DNA of 64,000 nucleotides, from NCBI GenBank assembly GCA_019155185.1, contig CM032804.1, positions 12,496,992 to 12,560,991 of the forward strand, written 5' to 3'. Within the stretch, counting starts at the first letter, position 1. Every line of letters begins with the position of its first letter. The translations under genes and the position numbers were made by a program. This stretch comes from Beaufortia kweichowensis. Lineage: Eukaryota; Chordata; Actinopteri; Cypriniformes; Gastromyzontidae. The notes beneath the pieces are model-generated. The model did no database searches. It saw only the letters and a list, made by a program, of their open reading frames with translations, and was not told where the DNA came from. This document shows positions 12,092-23,859 of the stretch, piece after piece.

Positions 12092-15000
12092 TTATATTTT
12101 GAAAAGCAGCGTGTTACTCTTCTTTTCCTCTCCGTCCATCATAACCCATCTTTCTCCCTTTCCATTGCATGTCCCTCTCTCCCTCACTCTCTCTACCGTC
12201 TTTTCAGCTAGCTACTTCGCTTGATTTATAGTGATATGTGTGTCAGCGGCAACGGGGCTGCCTTTGTGTATTTGTGAGGGAGTTGTGTTGTTTATGGCCG
12301 TCTGTGCGATAAATCATTTTCTTTGAAAATGATGGGCGAGCGACGATACGCGGGAACGAGGAACAAACTCCCTGGATTAACGTTTAACTCGGCGGCTTTT
12401 CTATTCTAAAACGGCCGGTGAACCCCTCGCTTTTGCCCTCTCCCCTCATCCTTAAGCCCCCCAAGTTGATTATCGCCAACGATTTACGACAACGTTTCAG
12501 CGACTAATATGAAGGCTAAGTAGCTGCAGGTCTTGAGGTACTGAATATGCAATTACCAATTAAAGGAAGATTTGTTTAAATTTGGCAAAACGGTAACGCC
12601 TCGTAGCTTTGTAAATCTCATAAAAGTGTCCGCGCCCGCGAGGAAAATCATAGCTAGGGGTCTCATACCTGGAATGCAGCTGTTTTTCTTCATGATGTAA
12701 AAAACTTAATTGGAGAACTGACTGAGCAGAAAAGCGCAGCTACATCATTTATTGTTATTCTTAAACGTACCGTCGACAAGGCTTGATTGTCTTTAAGCAA
12801 AATGATCACGGCGTAGCCTTTCAGACAAAGACGATTTTTATTTATTGTAATATTATTTATTATGTACAAAATGCATAAATCAGGCAATATCACTTTGTTT
12901 AAAACCAGACTTTCCGGTGTTGCTGAATACGTAATGGCCCTTTTTTATAGGTTTAATTCCTTTTTTATCAGAAGTGATATCAAGAGTGTGGAAAAGAATA
13001 GCAAAGGAATCTGCCTCATTGGCTGGTATGCTTTTTGAACTGGATTCCCCCCACCCGTTTGCGCACGAGGGGGAGGCTTGTCAAGTGAGCGGCTTTACCT
13101 GTAGTAAATCTTGTTTATGACGTGTTAATGTTGTTTCTTACAGATGATAATAATTGTCCAGTGCACATGCGCCGCTGAAGAAAACCCACAAACAAAGAAG
13201 TAAATTTTCTTTTCTTTTAATATTATCTTTATTACTTTCTTCACACAAATATTAGAGCTTTAAAAAAATCGTTGTACTGGTATATATTACACAAAAACAG
13301 AAGAGTTAAAACAGGCATTGCAAATATAATAATAACAATAATAATAATAAATTAGCTATTTCCAAGAGCCAATGCCTAACAATTCCCACTGTTTTTACCC
13401 GTCTCCTCTCCACCTGGGTAGTATAAACCTTTGTGTAGCAAAATTAGAATAACTATTTGGCTGCTATCAAATATTAATGGGCACACCCGCATGGGTGAAC
13501 ACTTTCAAAATGTATAATTCCAGCAGCGCTCCTTGTTGCCGGGCGCCGTGTCAAAAACAATATTCGAGCTCATTTTGGAGGATGCGCAGGGGGCGAAAAA
13601 AATGGGACATTTTTCGTGCAGGGACTTGCCAGGCGCGGATCTCATATCTGATTTCATGTGTGCAGTGACAGTCGAGGTTGAATAAATGATTCAAATGCCA
13701 GTCAGTTTAGATATACATTAAGAGTCCACATAACTTTCCAGGAAAGGGAGAAAAAACATTTTGCACATCGGTAGCTAAACAGTTTGGACTACCACCAAGT
13801 TCTCATTGATAGAAATAAATATTTGTAATTTTGTTTATTATATTATTGCACTAATAAGTGCTTTCAGATTTGCTAAATGTCTACGTTAAAATAATTAAGC
13901 ATTATAAAAACCACATAGAAAACACAAAACTTAAAACCATCTAAGGTAAACAATACAGGCTTAATGTTAAGCATTAAAATAATGGAGAAAATCACTAGGA
14001 ATAAATACATCCAAACGATTGTAAAGGCCTAATCCATTTAATTTAGCTTTTTTATAATTGCACTCATGGTGTAGGCCTGTGTAAATGGTGGAGGTGTTGA
14101 AGCTTGATAGCCTTTTTTCTCGTTTATCAGACAATATTCCAATAGTTCAGCTCTAGCCCCGAGCCCTTATGTTAGATTTCGGCCATATTATTCTTTTATT
14201 GTTTCCAAATGTACACTAAAATGGAGCATAAGCTGCTCTTTCGTATTCCTTTTGTTTAAATGTGGCTCAAACAGTACAAAACATAATACACATAAGCGCA
14301 ACGAGAAAAATGCTTAATCCTAATTTAATACAAAAATAATTTACTTTTGTTTTTAAACCAGGCTCACATAAACCAGTGAGTTTATGTGGGAAACATAGTC
14401 GGAAAAAATATGCACCAAAAATAATATATAAAATGATAAACGCTTTATACAATAAACATATTCATACAACAAAGTCATATTAGAAATCACTCAACCACCA
14501 GCAGTACATCAGTTTATATGTTTATAAAACGGTTTAATTCCCCATCGTTTCTCTACGTTGGCGAGATAAAATAATACTATGGATCCCAAATTCAAGTTTT
14601 ATGTTTTTTCCATTGGTTTCGCAATTTTAATAGGACAGTAGCAGCAAATGTACGTACGATTTATTTTATGTTAGCTTAGGTGAGGTGTTTCCCCTGTCTC
14701 GTAATGCAGGAATAATTACCCATTTGGAAATAAATCAATATCAAACCTCTCGCTAATTCATAACGGTCTGCACTGAGCAACGATTGAAAGCACATGAAAA
14801 ATGACCGGTGAAACGCTATCCAGAGGCGACGCGGCGGATTTTCATCCATTTGAAGAGCATGGGGAAGCGCGATAAGAGAATTCGGCCGGAAATGTTCAAG
14901 CCAATGTCTGGCTTTTTATGCAGCGGCTAAGAATAGCATGGATAAGATCATCACACTTTTAAATAGTTATAATTGAACTTTCATGGCGCGCACGTGTGTG

Positions 15001-15280
15001 TTGTTTTCTGCTATCTCTGCGTGGGCAGTGTACAACCCAGCTCACAAAAGCCTTTAAGAACCAAAGCCAAGTGCAGTGGCTTAACTTGGAGCTTTGCAAC
15101 ATAAGGCTAGTTACGCAGGCAACAGGCATTAGTGCAAAGCTGTAGCAAAACAAAACCGCTACCGAATGTAGCCAAACCCGCCGTAGGAAATACTAGGCTA
15201 GTCTATTCTTTAAAGTCGCTAGCATAACACCATTTTTTGTATATTGGAATCTGGCATTATTCGCATAAAATGAAAAAAGG

Positions 15281-15935
15281 ACACAATAAACGTGTTAGAT
15301 GTAGACAGGAAAGAGAACAATTATCGGAATGAGGTTGACCGTGTTCGCCCTTGCAGAAGCCTGCAGGTTGCAATAACCATATGGCCCGTGTGTTGGCCCC
15401 GTAACCGTGCAGTTCCCTATTGGACAAACGAACCCCGTTGGCTTCTCCACCCAGTGTGTCCTGTCAGTCCACTGGTTCACTAGTTCACCGTGTCAATCCA
15501 CCCTGCTCCGCGCAAGCAGCGAAAGGCGGAAAGGCAGCTTGAGAGTGGAGGGGGAATCTTTCGCCTGCTGGTGACTGCTGCTTCTTAACACGCCAAAGAG
15601 CCCGGGGTTCGGCTGAAGAAAATCGTTGATCTCCGGAGTACGGCTTTGGACGTCTGTGTGTGGAGTGCGCGCGCATTTGCACCTCCGAACGCGCCTGTAA
15701 ACGTTCTGATCCACAGAGTGGTTTGATTGAATTGTTTAAGGTAGACTTTAAAATCGAAAAGGAAGATATAAGACGGTGTCTTCTCGCATCGAATCACAAT
15801 ATATATGCATGTATATACACACATCTACATAAAAAAAATCCTTTCATGGCAGTCAGTCTATTCCGTGGTTTTGGTTAATTCCAAAAACAAGGTTTCATCT
15901 TCGACGGAGAGACGGGGAGGAATGCTGGATGTCAG
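15281..15935 (+). other. Candidate distal 5' exon or promoter of hoxb3a
   Basis: This island is clearly richer in G+C and CpG than its flanks. It ends in a consensus splice donor, CAG|GTAAGG, with the exon side ending at 15935. A CCAAT-type ATTGG lies at about 15419-15423 and a perfect DR2 element at 15474-15487. Hox3 genes in mammals use distant upstream promoters with non-coding first exons, and a good acceptor lies just upstream of the hoxb3a coding exon (26405-26406). The link to hoxb3a is inference; it could equally be an enhancer or a separate non-coding transcript. Confidence 0.3.
15474..15487 (+). promoter_or_regulatory. DR2 retinoic-acid response element candidate
   Basis: GGTTCA-CT-AGTTCA: both half-sites fit RGKTCA and the 2-bp spacing is one that RAR/RXR binds. 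It sits inside the GC-rich island that ends in a splice donor at 15935. Confidence 0.5.
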
Positions 15936-18900
15936 GTAAGGTTTGCAAGCTTCAACTGATGCCGCATGCCTGGACTCTTCCTTGTGTTCTTCTGCAGACA
16001 AGTCATTAATTATCCGTTGTGTGACCTAGAGTCATCTCTGGGTGTGCCCGAGTTCCAAAACTTTTTTGTCCCCAAACAATCGGAGACACTTTTCTTTAAA
16101 TTGGCTAAATGATTCACTACAATTATTTTATTGCTTTGTATCTCTGTAAAGCTATTTTGAATCGACGTTATCCCTCGTTAAATGTTTTCTTATCATTTTT
16201 CAAAACCTTGCGAGAAAAGTGTGAGAGGCCTCATAATACATATTGAAAGTTAGTTGAAAAGGAGTGAGAAGCAGGAGATTTATGACCTGAAGAAAGAAAT
16301 GCTTACTCTAACTGCTCTTATAATTTCGACTTCAGCTTTTTGTTTTCCCCTATTTGCGCCACAGGTTTCCAAATTGTACACCATATGACCACTAAGGTTT
16401 GTTGTTATTTTTTAATTTAGCTGCGTGTGGAAACGACCAGAGTCCCTGTAGCGTGCACTGCAGTGTAGAAGGTGGAAACATTCAGTTGTTACCTTAGAGA
16501 GCTATTTGTACATGACCCTTACAATTACCTCAGTTTGTCTAAGGTGTTGTAGTCAGTTGATTAAATTGAATTAAATCATCTTTGATTAAAATGGTACCAA
16601 ATTAAGCTGATTATTTTGCCTGATAAAACATTTAATATATCATATTATTTATTTTTATTGTTTGAGTGATGGGCCGAGCTGTCTAAAGTAACAAAGGAGA
16701 GGCTAATAATTCAAATGTGTCCTGAAGGTGACTATATAGGAAGTTAATGTCTCATCTGACATTCTCTACTCCCAAAACGTTTAACTGTGTACTTTTAATA
16801 GAAAGCAAATGCAAACAAATCGCTTTATTCAACACATCAGGTACAAAATTTCGAATCGATGAGATTAAATAAGGACCTGCCACAATTTTGTTTATTTGCG
16901 TCACTCCATACGCACAAAAACTGCATGGAAAAAAGCACGTATGGATATTTTAATGTTAAGAGACGAGAAAAATATTTGACAAAATATCTCTTACTTTTTT
17001 AATAATATCTGTCAATTGTGTGGTTACCGATTACATTTGTCATTATAACGAATGTCATTATAATGAAATAATCGAATTAAATATTCCTTCTTACTATATT
17101 ACCAACTATAATCACAAGCTAAGTTTGTGACAGAAATGCTTTAAGATCAGACAAGCAACTTATTTGTCATTGGCAGAAACATGCACCAAATGTTAAAGGA
17201 AAAATCTCAGTTGATCCGCGCGCTTTGACACAAAAATCTCTACGTATTACTTTTCTTTTGTTGTCGTCTTTAGTCCAGATAAAAGACAAATTGTAAACAG
17301 CGGTTTCCGTGAACAAGCATACAGGTCGAAATAAACCCACAAAACTCCAAGTGACTATAATTTAATTGATTTTATCATAAATCACTGACAGTAAAAAAGA
17401 GGACCAATAGGAAAGAGAAATTTAAAGTACAATGCGGACTGTCAACTAGGTCATATAGATACATATATAATACATATTTTTCTAGCAGCTGAGCAGTATT
17501 GCTGTTATAATAATCACCGATTTTATGTGCTACAAAACGTTTGGGGTTAGATAACTTTACTAAAGCTCATGCTAAAATTGCCAAATGCCACAAAATCACT
17601 GAGGGACAGAGCTGGTTGCTATTACTCCAAGTTAAAATCAGATTCAACTGCTTTTAACAGGATGCAGTTGAATGTTCTCTGGTCATTTGTCAGATTCGTG
17701 AAGTTGGCAGTTTTGAGGACCCTGGGGGCATGGGCCTTGCTTGACCCAAAGACCCTGACTCTTCCTCAGTCAGTGTCTTCATTCAAAAAAAGTTAAATAT
17801 TATCCATCCTATGCACAGATGGTCTTTAAAAATTAACTTTGTGTTCGAATAGCTAAAGGTTTCACGTTTAATAAAAGATCATTTGCATGTGTACTATCTG
17901 AGCATTTGGGCGTTGCGTGCTGTTGCAGAATCTTTGGAATTGTAACCCTACTAATAAGCCCACTATGGCGATATTTTGGGCAAGATAGACTTCAATAAGT
18001 GAAAAAAAATTAAGGCCCAAAGGCTAATGAAAATCTGTAAGGAGATTAGAGATCACTTAGAAAGCCTTATGACGCCAAAATATTTCAATAACTAACTACA
18101 TAATTAACAAGCATGTAAAAGAGTTCTTCGCGGATCGTTGTGAGCATCATGCGCAGGTCAGAACGAGACATTTGCAATGCAGAAATCTTTAGTTGAGACT
18201 ATGTGCGTGGGTGTCAAAAAACCAAGCCCCCTGCCCATTCACCCAGCCTGAGAGAGTAGAAAAGATTGGCCACAGAAGGCCTAGCGTTTCCAGCGGCCTC
18301 ACACTGAAGTTTGTGGTGTTGAAAGTTGTGTGTCATCCGCCAGAATGCAAGAGAAAAGAAGACATATCTAGCCGCTCCCAGTTTAAAACAGCCTCCTCTC
18401 GGCATTTGGGTATGCTAAGCGTTCAAGCTCATTTCATTTCAAAGCTTTGGAATCCTACGAACGGACTCGATGAAAGCACACCATTTCTGTGATGGGGAGG
18501 CGATATAAATCTTTCTCCCGGGTGACACACGAAAATGGGGCAGAAGTCATTCATTGCGATTAATTGTGGATTATAAACGCCTATTTTTGTGGATTTATTA
18601 GACATTGAGAAGACTCGTTTCATTTTAAAAACATTTGACGTATGCGTGTCAAGTGAGCGAATGATTCAGGGAATTTTTGGATTTGGACACAGGGCCTCTG
18701 GTATCGCCCAGTCACTAACTCGACTATTCACAACCGCCTGGTAATTGCACATCAAATGGGTTGTGGTCAGCTTTGCGCTGATCTCCAGAAGGTGCCATAC
18801 AGGTTTTTTGAGAGCCTGTGAACGTAGAGGACGAGAGATTAATACATAAATATAAGACATTACAAGGGGATTCCAAAGTACTTCTCATTAATCATTAATC

Positions 18901-20434
18901 TGGTGAGTTATCGCACCTCCACGGAAAGGTCAAACTGCAAACTCAGTGCCAATCTGTCAAAGCCACGCCGGGTGCGTTTCAGTTTCTCGTGTTTTTATGT
19001 TCGTATTTACGTGTTGCATGGAAGTTTTCGTAACAGAGTCACGGTGAGTGCTTTTTTGCAGTTGAGCAATTGTTTTACAGATGCCGTAAGACCATACATC
19101 TGAGGAGTGATGCAATATCGTTGGGTGAGAGGGAGGGTGGAGGGAAAAACTTGATAATATGTTTAGAATTGTAACAGTTCTCTACGTGAGCAGATCTGAG
19201 TGTAAAAGTGTCCGCGGTGTGAACTGTGCAGTTTAAGTAACTATTTAAAATCTCGGTGTGACAAAGCGAACACTTTGTCTCAGTGCCCGTGCATCCACTT
19301 AATATGCATTTATATAAATGATGCAAGAACCCTTTGTTGCAAAGCCCGCAGTAATGAGCGCACGTGAATCCGGTTGTTGTTTACTTATTAGCTAGCCCGA
19401 CTAATAATTATAGCACATAGGACGCTTTCCGTGCATTAGAAGAGAAGCTGGTTCTGGTTCGGCTATGTCGTTGCTCTCTGCTTGCTTTCTCTCCCATTTT
19501 CCTCACTAAAAATTGGCTCATCAGCTCTTCTGGCTGGGAGCTGCCTCCTCCCTTTGTTCTGAGAGCAGCAGCGTTCCTGCTTGCTGGGGCACGAGCACCC
19601 TTCACTTTATAGGTAACTTTAGGTTAGTCCAGCAAGGCTGCGGGTCGCTGGCGTGTTACCGGGGACTAAAATCAACCCAAAACTACCCGGACATCATTTG
19701 AAACGGGCCCGGGTGCTGGGAATGGAATCGAGCCAACGGCTTGCGTAAGTGCGGGGATGCAATAAATAACTTTATAGCGCTGTAGGCCGCAGAGTCGGGG
19801 AGGTCGGGGGAATCCTCGTTTTGATTTATGTGTTTGGGGTAGCTGTCACGAGCCGGCGAACGAAACCGTCCAACGTTTTTATTCCACTTTTAATAAGCGC
19901 TGCTATGCAGACCAGCAAGGCCGTTTCATTTCATTTCTGTTCAGGCCATCGCCTACTGTATATATCCATTTTCGGTCCTCCAGGGCTCCTGTTTGGATTA
20001 AGGACTGTGTTTATCACAAGTTTTATCGAGCGGATTTTCAACTAGAATGGTGGGGCTTTTGGATCATGGCTTTCTCTGTGGTCGTCGCTTCTTGTCGCAT
20101 GTTATATTCTCTCATTTTAAATGTGTTTTGTCATTTGTTTTTGATTATTGTATTTGTATGCTTTGACTGTTTTTAATATTGTTGTATTGTTATATTTATT
20201 GTTCTTACTATTATTATTTATTATTTATTATTATTATTATTATACGTCTTGTCAGGCTTGCAGAAATTAATTGTAGGCCATTATTTAACAGAAGGCCTGT
20301 GGACACGAATTAAATTACTTACAAAATGCCATTTAAATACTTTTTCATTTTTGTTATTTAAATTTTTTTCCATTGTTTTTTATTTTATGTGATTTAAATA
20401 TACTATTTTAAAATGTATTTTTTGTTGTTGTCAG
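15936..20434. other. hoxb4a-hoxb3a spacer, part 3
   Basis: No gene recognised. Islands with lower AT content lie at about 18.13-18.5 kb and 19.33-20.06 kb, the latter CpG-richer and possibly regulatory. A palindromic ATTAATCATTAAT near 18886-18899 resembles an HNF1-type core but departs from consensus at the outer positions. Confidence 0.4.
20208..20242. repeat. (TTA)n microsatellite
   Basis: Imperfect TTA/TTTA repeat in AT-rich DNA. Confidence 0.85.
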
Positions 20435-20804
20435 TAAATCCTTTACGAAGGCCAAAGGTTCTCTTGTACATGATTAGAAATATAATGCCCAATTCAATAC
20501 ATGTTAAAAATCAATAGAAGTGAAGGACTTTGGGATACAAGCTAAATATTTTCGTTGGCCTCAAATTTCACTCTGTATTCCCGGACATAACTTAAGGTTA
20601 ACATGTCGGTCAACAGTGGCCAACCATCAAATTGTCTTCGAGGTCAATTTCTCTACATGAGGTGTGATGCTCTCTATTGGATTTTTGGCTACCGTGTTTT
20701 GATTGCATCTCTTCTCTTCCTGTCCCTCTACTTACAGTTCCTTCTCGCTATCAAGAAGCTGTATCCTTGCATAAAATCTAGAAGTGATAAAGGACAATAT
20801 CTCG
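20435..20804 (+). other. Possible spliced exon, unrecognised
   Basis: A T/G-rich acceptor-like stretch ends TTGTCAG at 20434, and a perfect donor CTCG|GTAAGT has its exon side ending at 20804. Between them an ATG at 20603 opens a frame of 67 codons that runs up to the donor. The peptide has a hydrophobic stretch (about residues 27-50) and no match I know. It may be a non-coding 5' exon of a hoxb3a distal transcript, an exon of an unknown transcript, or chance. Confidence 0.2.
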
Positions 20805-23130
20805 GTAAGTGATCCAATCTATTTTTTAAACTGTAGCGTGTGACAGTGATTTATACCTCTTGGTGATGCTCTTAAGAAAGAGACTGTATTTTTTTCATTG
20901 TTTCGATTTTAACGTTGGTATTATTATGAAATCTGATTTATATGTTACTGATTCATAAAGGAAATTTGCATGCTTTATTAAAATTTGTGATTACGATGAA
21001 ATATTTTGCCTTTTAAAACAAAACAGCAGCATTTTAGTTGCAATAGCTTGTCGTTCAGATGCATGTTTGATTGCATTTAATGAACCCTATTTCGATAGCA
21101 ATTATGCCGGTGCATGCTGCGGAAATAATCACATGAAATTTTATAGGCCTCTGTGCTTTATGACGACCATTAATCGACGTATTTTGCTTGCGTATTGCAT
21201 CAGCGGGTAAAAGCAATGTTGACACAAAAGGTCTGTTTATGTTTAATCCTAGCAGTATTTGAAATATACATTATAGTCACATAGTGTTTGTATTTAAATG
21301 GCTTTACAATAATATTTACTTTAAGTATAGATGATGTGAAACGTTTTTACAGGGTCTGAGAAATCGTTCGACACCTCAAATTTTAGCAAATGGTGACTTG
21401 CAATTCAAAGTCAGCCCAACGCTAGAATAACATTTACGTTGTTTGGATGTTTATTTACATGTTTTGTTTCATGTACATAAACATCTAAACAACAACAACA
21501 GTAACAGCAGATTAACTGTTTTGCCAAAAGGCTACTGAAGCCATTTGTTGTTGTCAAAACAGGTTGGCATATATTAAAATTAGGCGTAGGAATTAATTAA
21601 ACACTAACATTATTTGCATTTATCCCATTACTATATACACTTTTATTTTTCCTATACGCCACTAATTAAAAATAAGACAAAACATTTTTCTTACTCTTTC
21701 TTTAAATTGCAGATGTAGAATTGAGCATACTCTACAAATGTGGTTTGTATAACTTACAAACATTAACAGGTGTTTCGTATTTCACATAGACATTAGCAGA
21801 CCTTTTTTGAAAACAAACTCATTTTTCATTTTGATTTCAAAACGAGTGTCCAAGGATCCGCTTGAGGCATGACAAAATGTCCAGAAATGTATTTCTCTCG
21901 TTTCTCGAGTTGTACATCCATGGAAAAAAAACATCGAAAATGTGGTTGTCTTTTTCTATAATCCAAGGGGGGAAATATATAAATTTACCATCCATCATCG
22001 GGCAGCTCAATATGTCCTTTTTTTTTTATAAAAATTAACAACATGATTCCCAGTCCATGTAAAATCCAAACTGAAACTCAAAATAATAGTTTGTTAATGT
22101 TTACACCACTGCTGAAAGATGGCAAAATAGAAGAGTAGAAATTGTGTTTTCTGCATTTCGTTGCTTCAGCCCACGTGTTAGTTAATTAGTACCCTTTTAA
22201 GTGGCTCCCCATTGGATCCTTTTAGCAAGGTTGCAAAATAAAGAACAATACCGTTTAGTAAAAAGTTGCAGACACCTACATTTTTGCCTTGTGCCTTCCT
22301 CCCACACCGTTGGTGATGCTCTCTATTCAAGCACCTAGAAGAAATGCATCTTTTTAAAGTTGCCTGTTTACAGCTGCCTGTGTATGGTGGAAGTCATAAA
22401 TCTTACGTAGCCATAAACGACGGGGGTAGTGTCCTGAATAATAAAAATAGAGAGAGAGTAAGAGAGAGGGAGTCGTTGTGTTTTGCTTATGGAGAAAGAA
22501 AGCGACCATTTTTCCTTTTAGTCTCGCGTCCTTGTTTTCTTCTCGCGTTTTTCCTTCTTGTATTTTTCTTCTCTCTCTCTTATCCTTAAAGGATATGTTG
22601 AACTTTTTTCTTTGTCTCCCGCATGACAAAGTCCCATATTGCCTAAAGTGAAACACAGGAAACTCATGTATTTTTAACTTGCACTCGCCATCTATGATAC
22701 TCGCAGAATTTGTGTGACCAGGACTCGTCTGAGCTGCTAAATATATAAAATTATCTTTCCTTTTTCCTTCTTGGTGATTTGTTTTCACACCCCTCCCTCA
22801 GGTTTCCAAGTCCGCCTGTTGTCTGTTCTCTTGTTCCTTCACCCCCACCTTATTGGTTTATATATTTTTTCGCATAAGTTATTATACTAGTTGGGTGTGT
22901 TGGCAGGGATGTGATGAAATATTAACAATACAGATAGAATGTTGTTTCTGCCTCAAGCTAGAAGCAAGCCGGCACTGAGAACGTACTTCCTGGTAATTTA
23001 ATATACACCGGTAGAGTAAGAGAGGGCAGAGAAATGGGTCTACTCTACTTTAGTTGCCTACTAAATGTTACCAGAGCTTAATACTAAAACCATACAAGTG
23101 AATGGGATTTGGAAAAAAAAAACATCCTCC
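20805..23130. other. hoxb4a-hoxb3a spacer, part 4
   Basis: AT-rich, no gene recognised. A GA-rich patch occurs at about 22448-22475. The long minus-strand frame around 22354-22788 lies over low-complexity purine/pyrimidine sequence and has no family features. Confidence 0.45.
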
Positions 23131-23759
23131 GTTATGGACCCTTATCTTGTCTCGAGCGCCTGCAATTAGCATAAGTTTTCACTGGTGACGCTGTTTGATG
23201 GGGATTAACGCTTGCGCCTCTCACATCCAACCACCTCCGTTATTTCCAATAGCTGGAAAGGCCTGGTGTTGACTAAACAATAACCTAGCCAACAAGAGCA
23301 GAGAATAGGCTACAGACAAACCCCGGGCCCCGACATGAGACGAGGAGATGTTACGGAGAGTCGGAAGCCCACCTCGGATTATGATGTTCAATTTTGCGCC
23401 GTGAGGAAAAGGCGAGGGCAGACTGAAGGCGAAATCTGAGGCCATTGTTATCTGCGAGCAGGGCGTACCAGTCGACAGGGCTGCCAGGAGCAGCGCTGCC
23501 TGTCCATTTGCAGCCCCCCTCGCATACCTCAGATCTTTCATGCTAGACCGTCTCCCCCTTTCGCGAGCCGAGGGGAATCGTCCAGCAGCGCCCGCACTCT
23601 GGCGCGGGGCAGCCGTGCTCGAGATACCCGGCGTTTGATGCGCGCTGTCTGGCTGGAATATCGAAACCGGCATGAGCTTTGGGGTTTTTTTATCGATTGC
23701 ACCGTGGCCGAATGTGGAAAATGTGATGCCTGCCCGCGCGTCTTTCGTCAAAAGCTAAG
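23131..23759 (+). other. CpG-rich island with splice donor, candidate hoxb3a 5' exon
   Basis: The most G+C and CpG-rich block of the spacer, followed immediately by AAG|GTAAGC with the exon side ending at 23759. A DR5 element lies 84 bp further on. A pyrimidine-rich acceptor ending TTTCAG at 26406 could receive it, giving a 5'UTR intron of about 2.6 kb before the hoxb3a start codon. A 176-codon minus-strand frame here has no near-N-terminal ATG and is probably a by-product of base composition. Assignment to hoxb3a is inference. Confidence 0.4.
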
Positions 23760-23842
23760 GTAAGCTGGTTTGAAATAGGCTATCAGTTTGTGAATGGCGG
23801 TATGTGTGTCCTAGTGATTTATGACCGTATGACTCCAAACGC

Positions 23843-23859
23843 GGTTCAAGAAGAGTTCA
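23843..23859 (+). promoter_or_regulatory. DR5 retinoic-acid response element
   Basis: GGTTCA-AGAAG-AGTTCA: two perfect RGKTCA half-sites in direct orientation with 5-bp spacing, the same half-sites as the classical RAR-beta element. It lies about 2.7 kb upstream of the hoxb3a start codon and next to the CpG-rich island. In mammals a RARE between Hoxb4 and Hoxb3 (the early neural enhancer) drives both genes; this is a positional candidate for its counterpart. Confidence 0.65.

Larger units (their letters stand above)
8033..15280. other. hoxb4a-hoxb3a spacer, part 2
   Basis: No protein-coding gene recognised. AT-rich DNA carries several microsatellites and a few less AT-rich islands (about 8.03-8.65 kb, 11.58-12.05 kb, 12.24-12.65 kb, 14.78-14.95 kb). 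At 11606-11611 a CACGTG reads on the minus strand as CACGTGACCAGGA, the same string as in the hoxb2a promoter, but has no nearby CCAAT box. Confidence 0.45.

Noticed and set aside
18886..18899. HNF1 (vhnf1) site ATTAATCATTAAT
   Set aside because: Outer consensus bases are missing, and such AT palindromes are frequent in this AT-rich spacer.
22354..22788. 144-codon minus-strand frame
   Set aside because: Lies over GA/CT low-complexity sequence and has no family features.
23221..23751. 176-codon minus-strand frame in the CpG-rich island
   Set aside because: It opens with a non-ATG codon, has no domain or family resemblance, and lies where low stop-codon density is expected from GC content.
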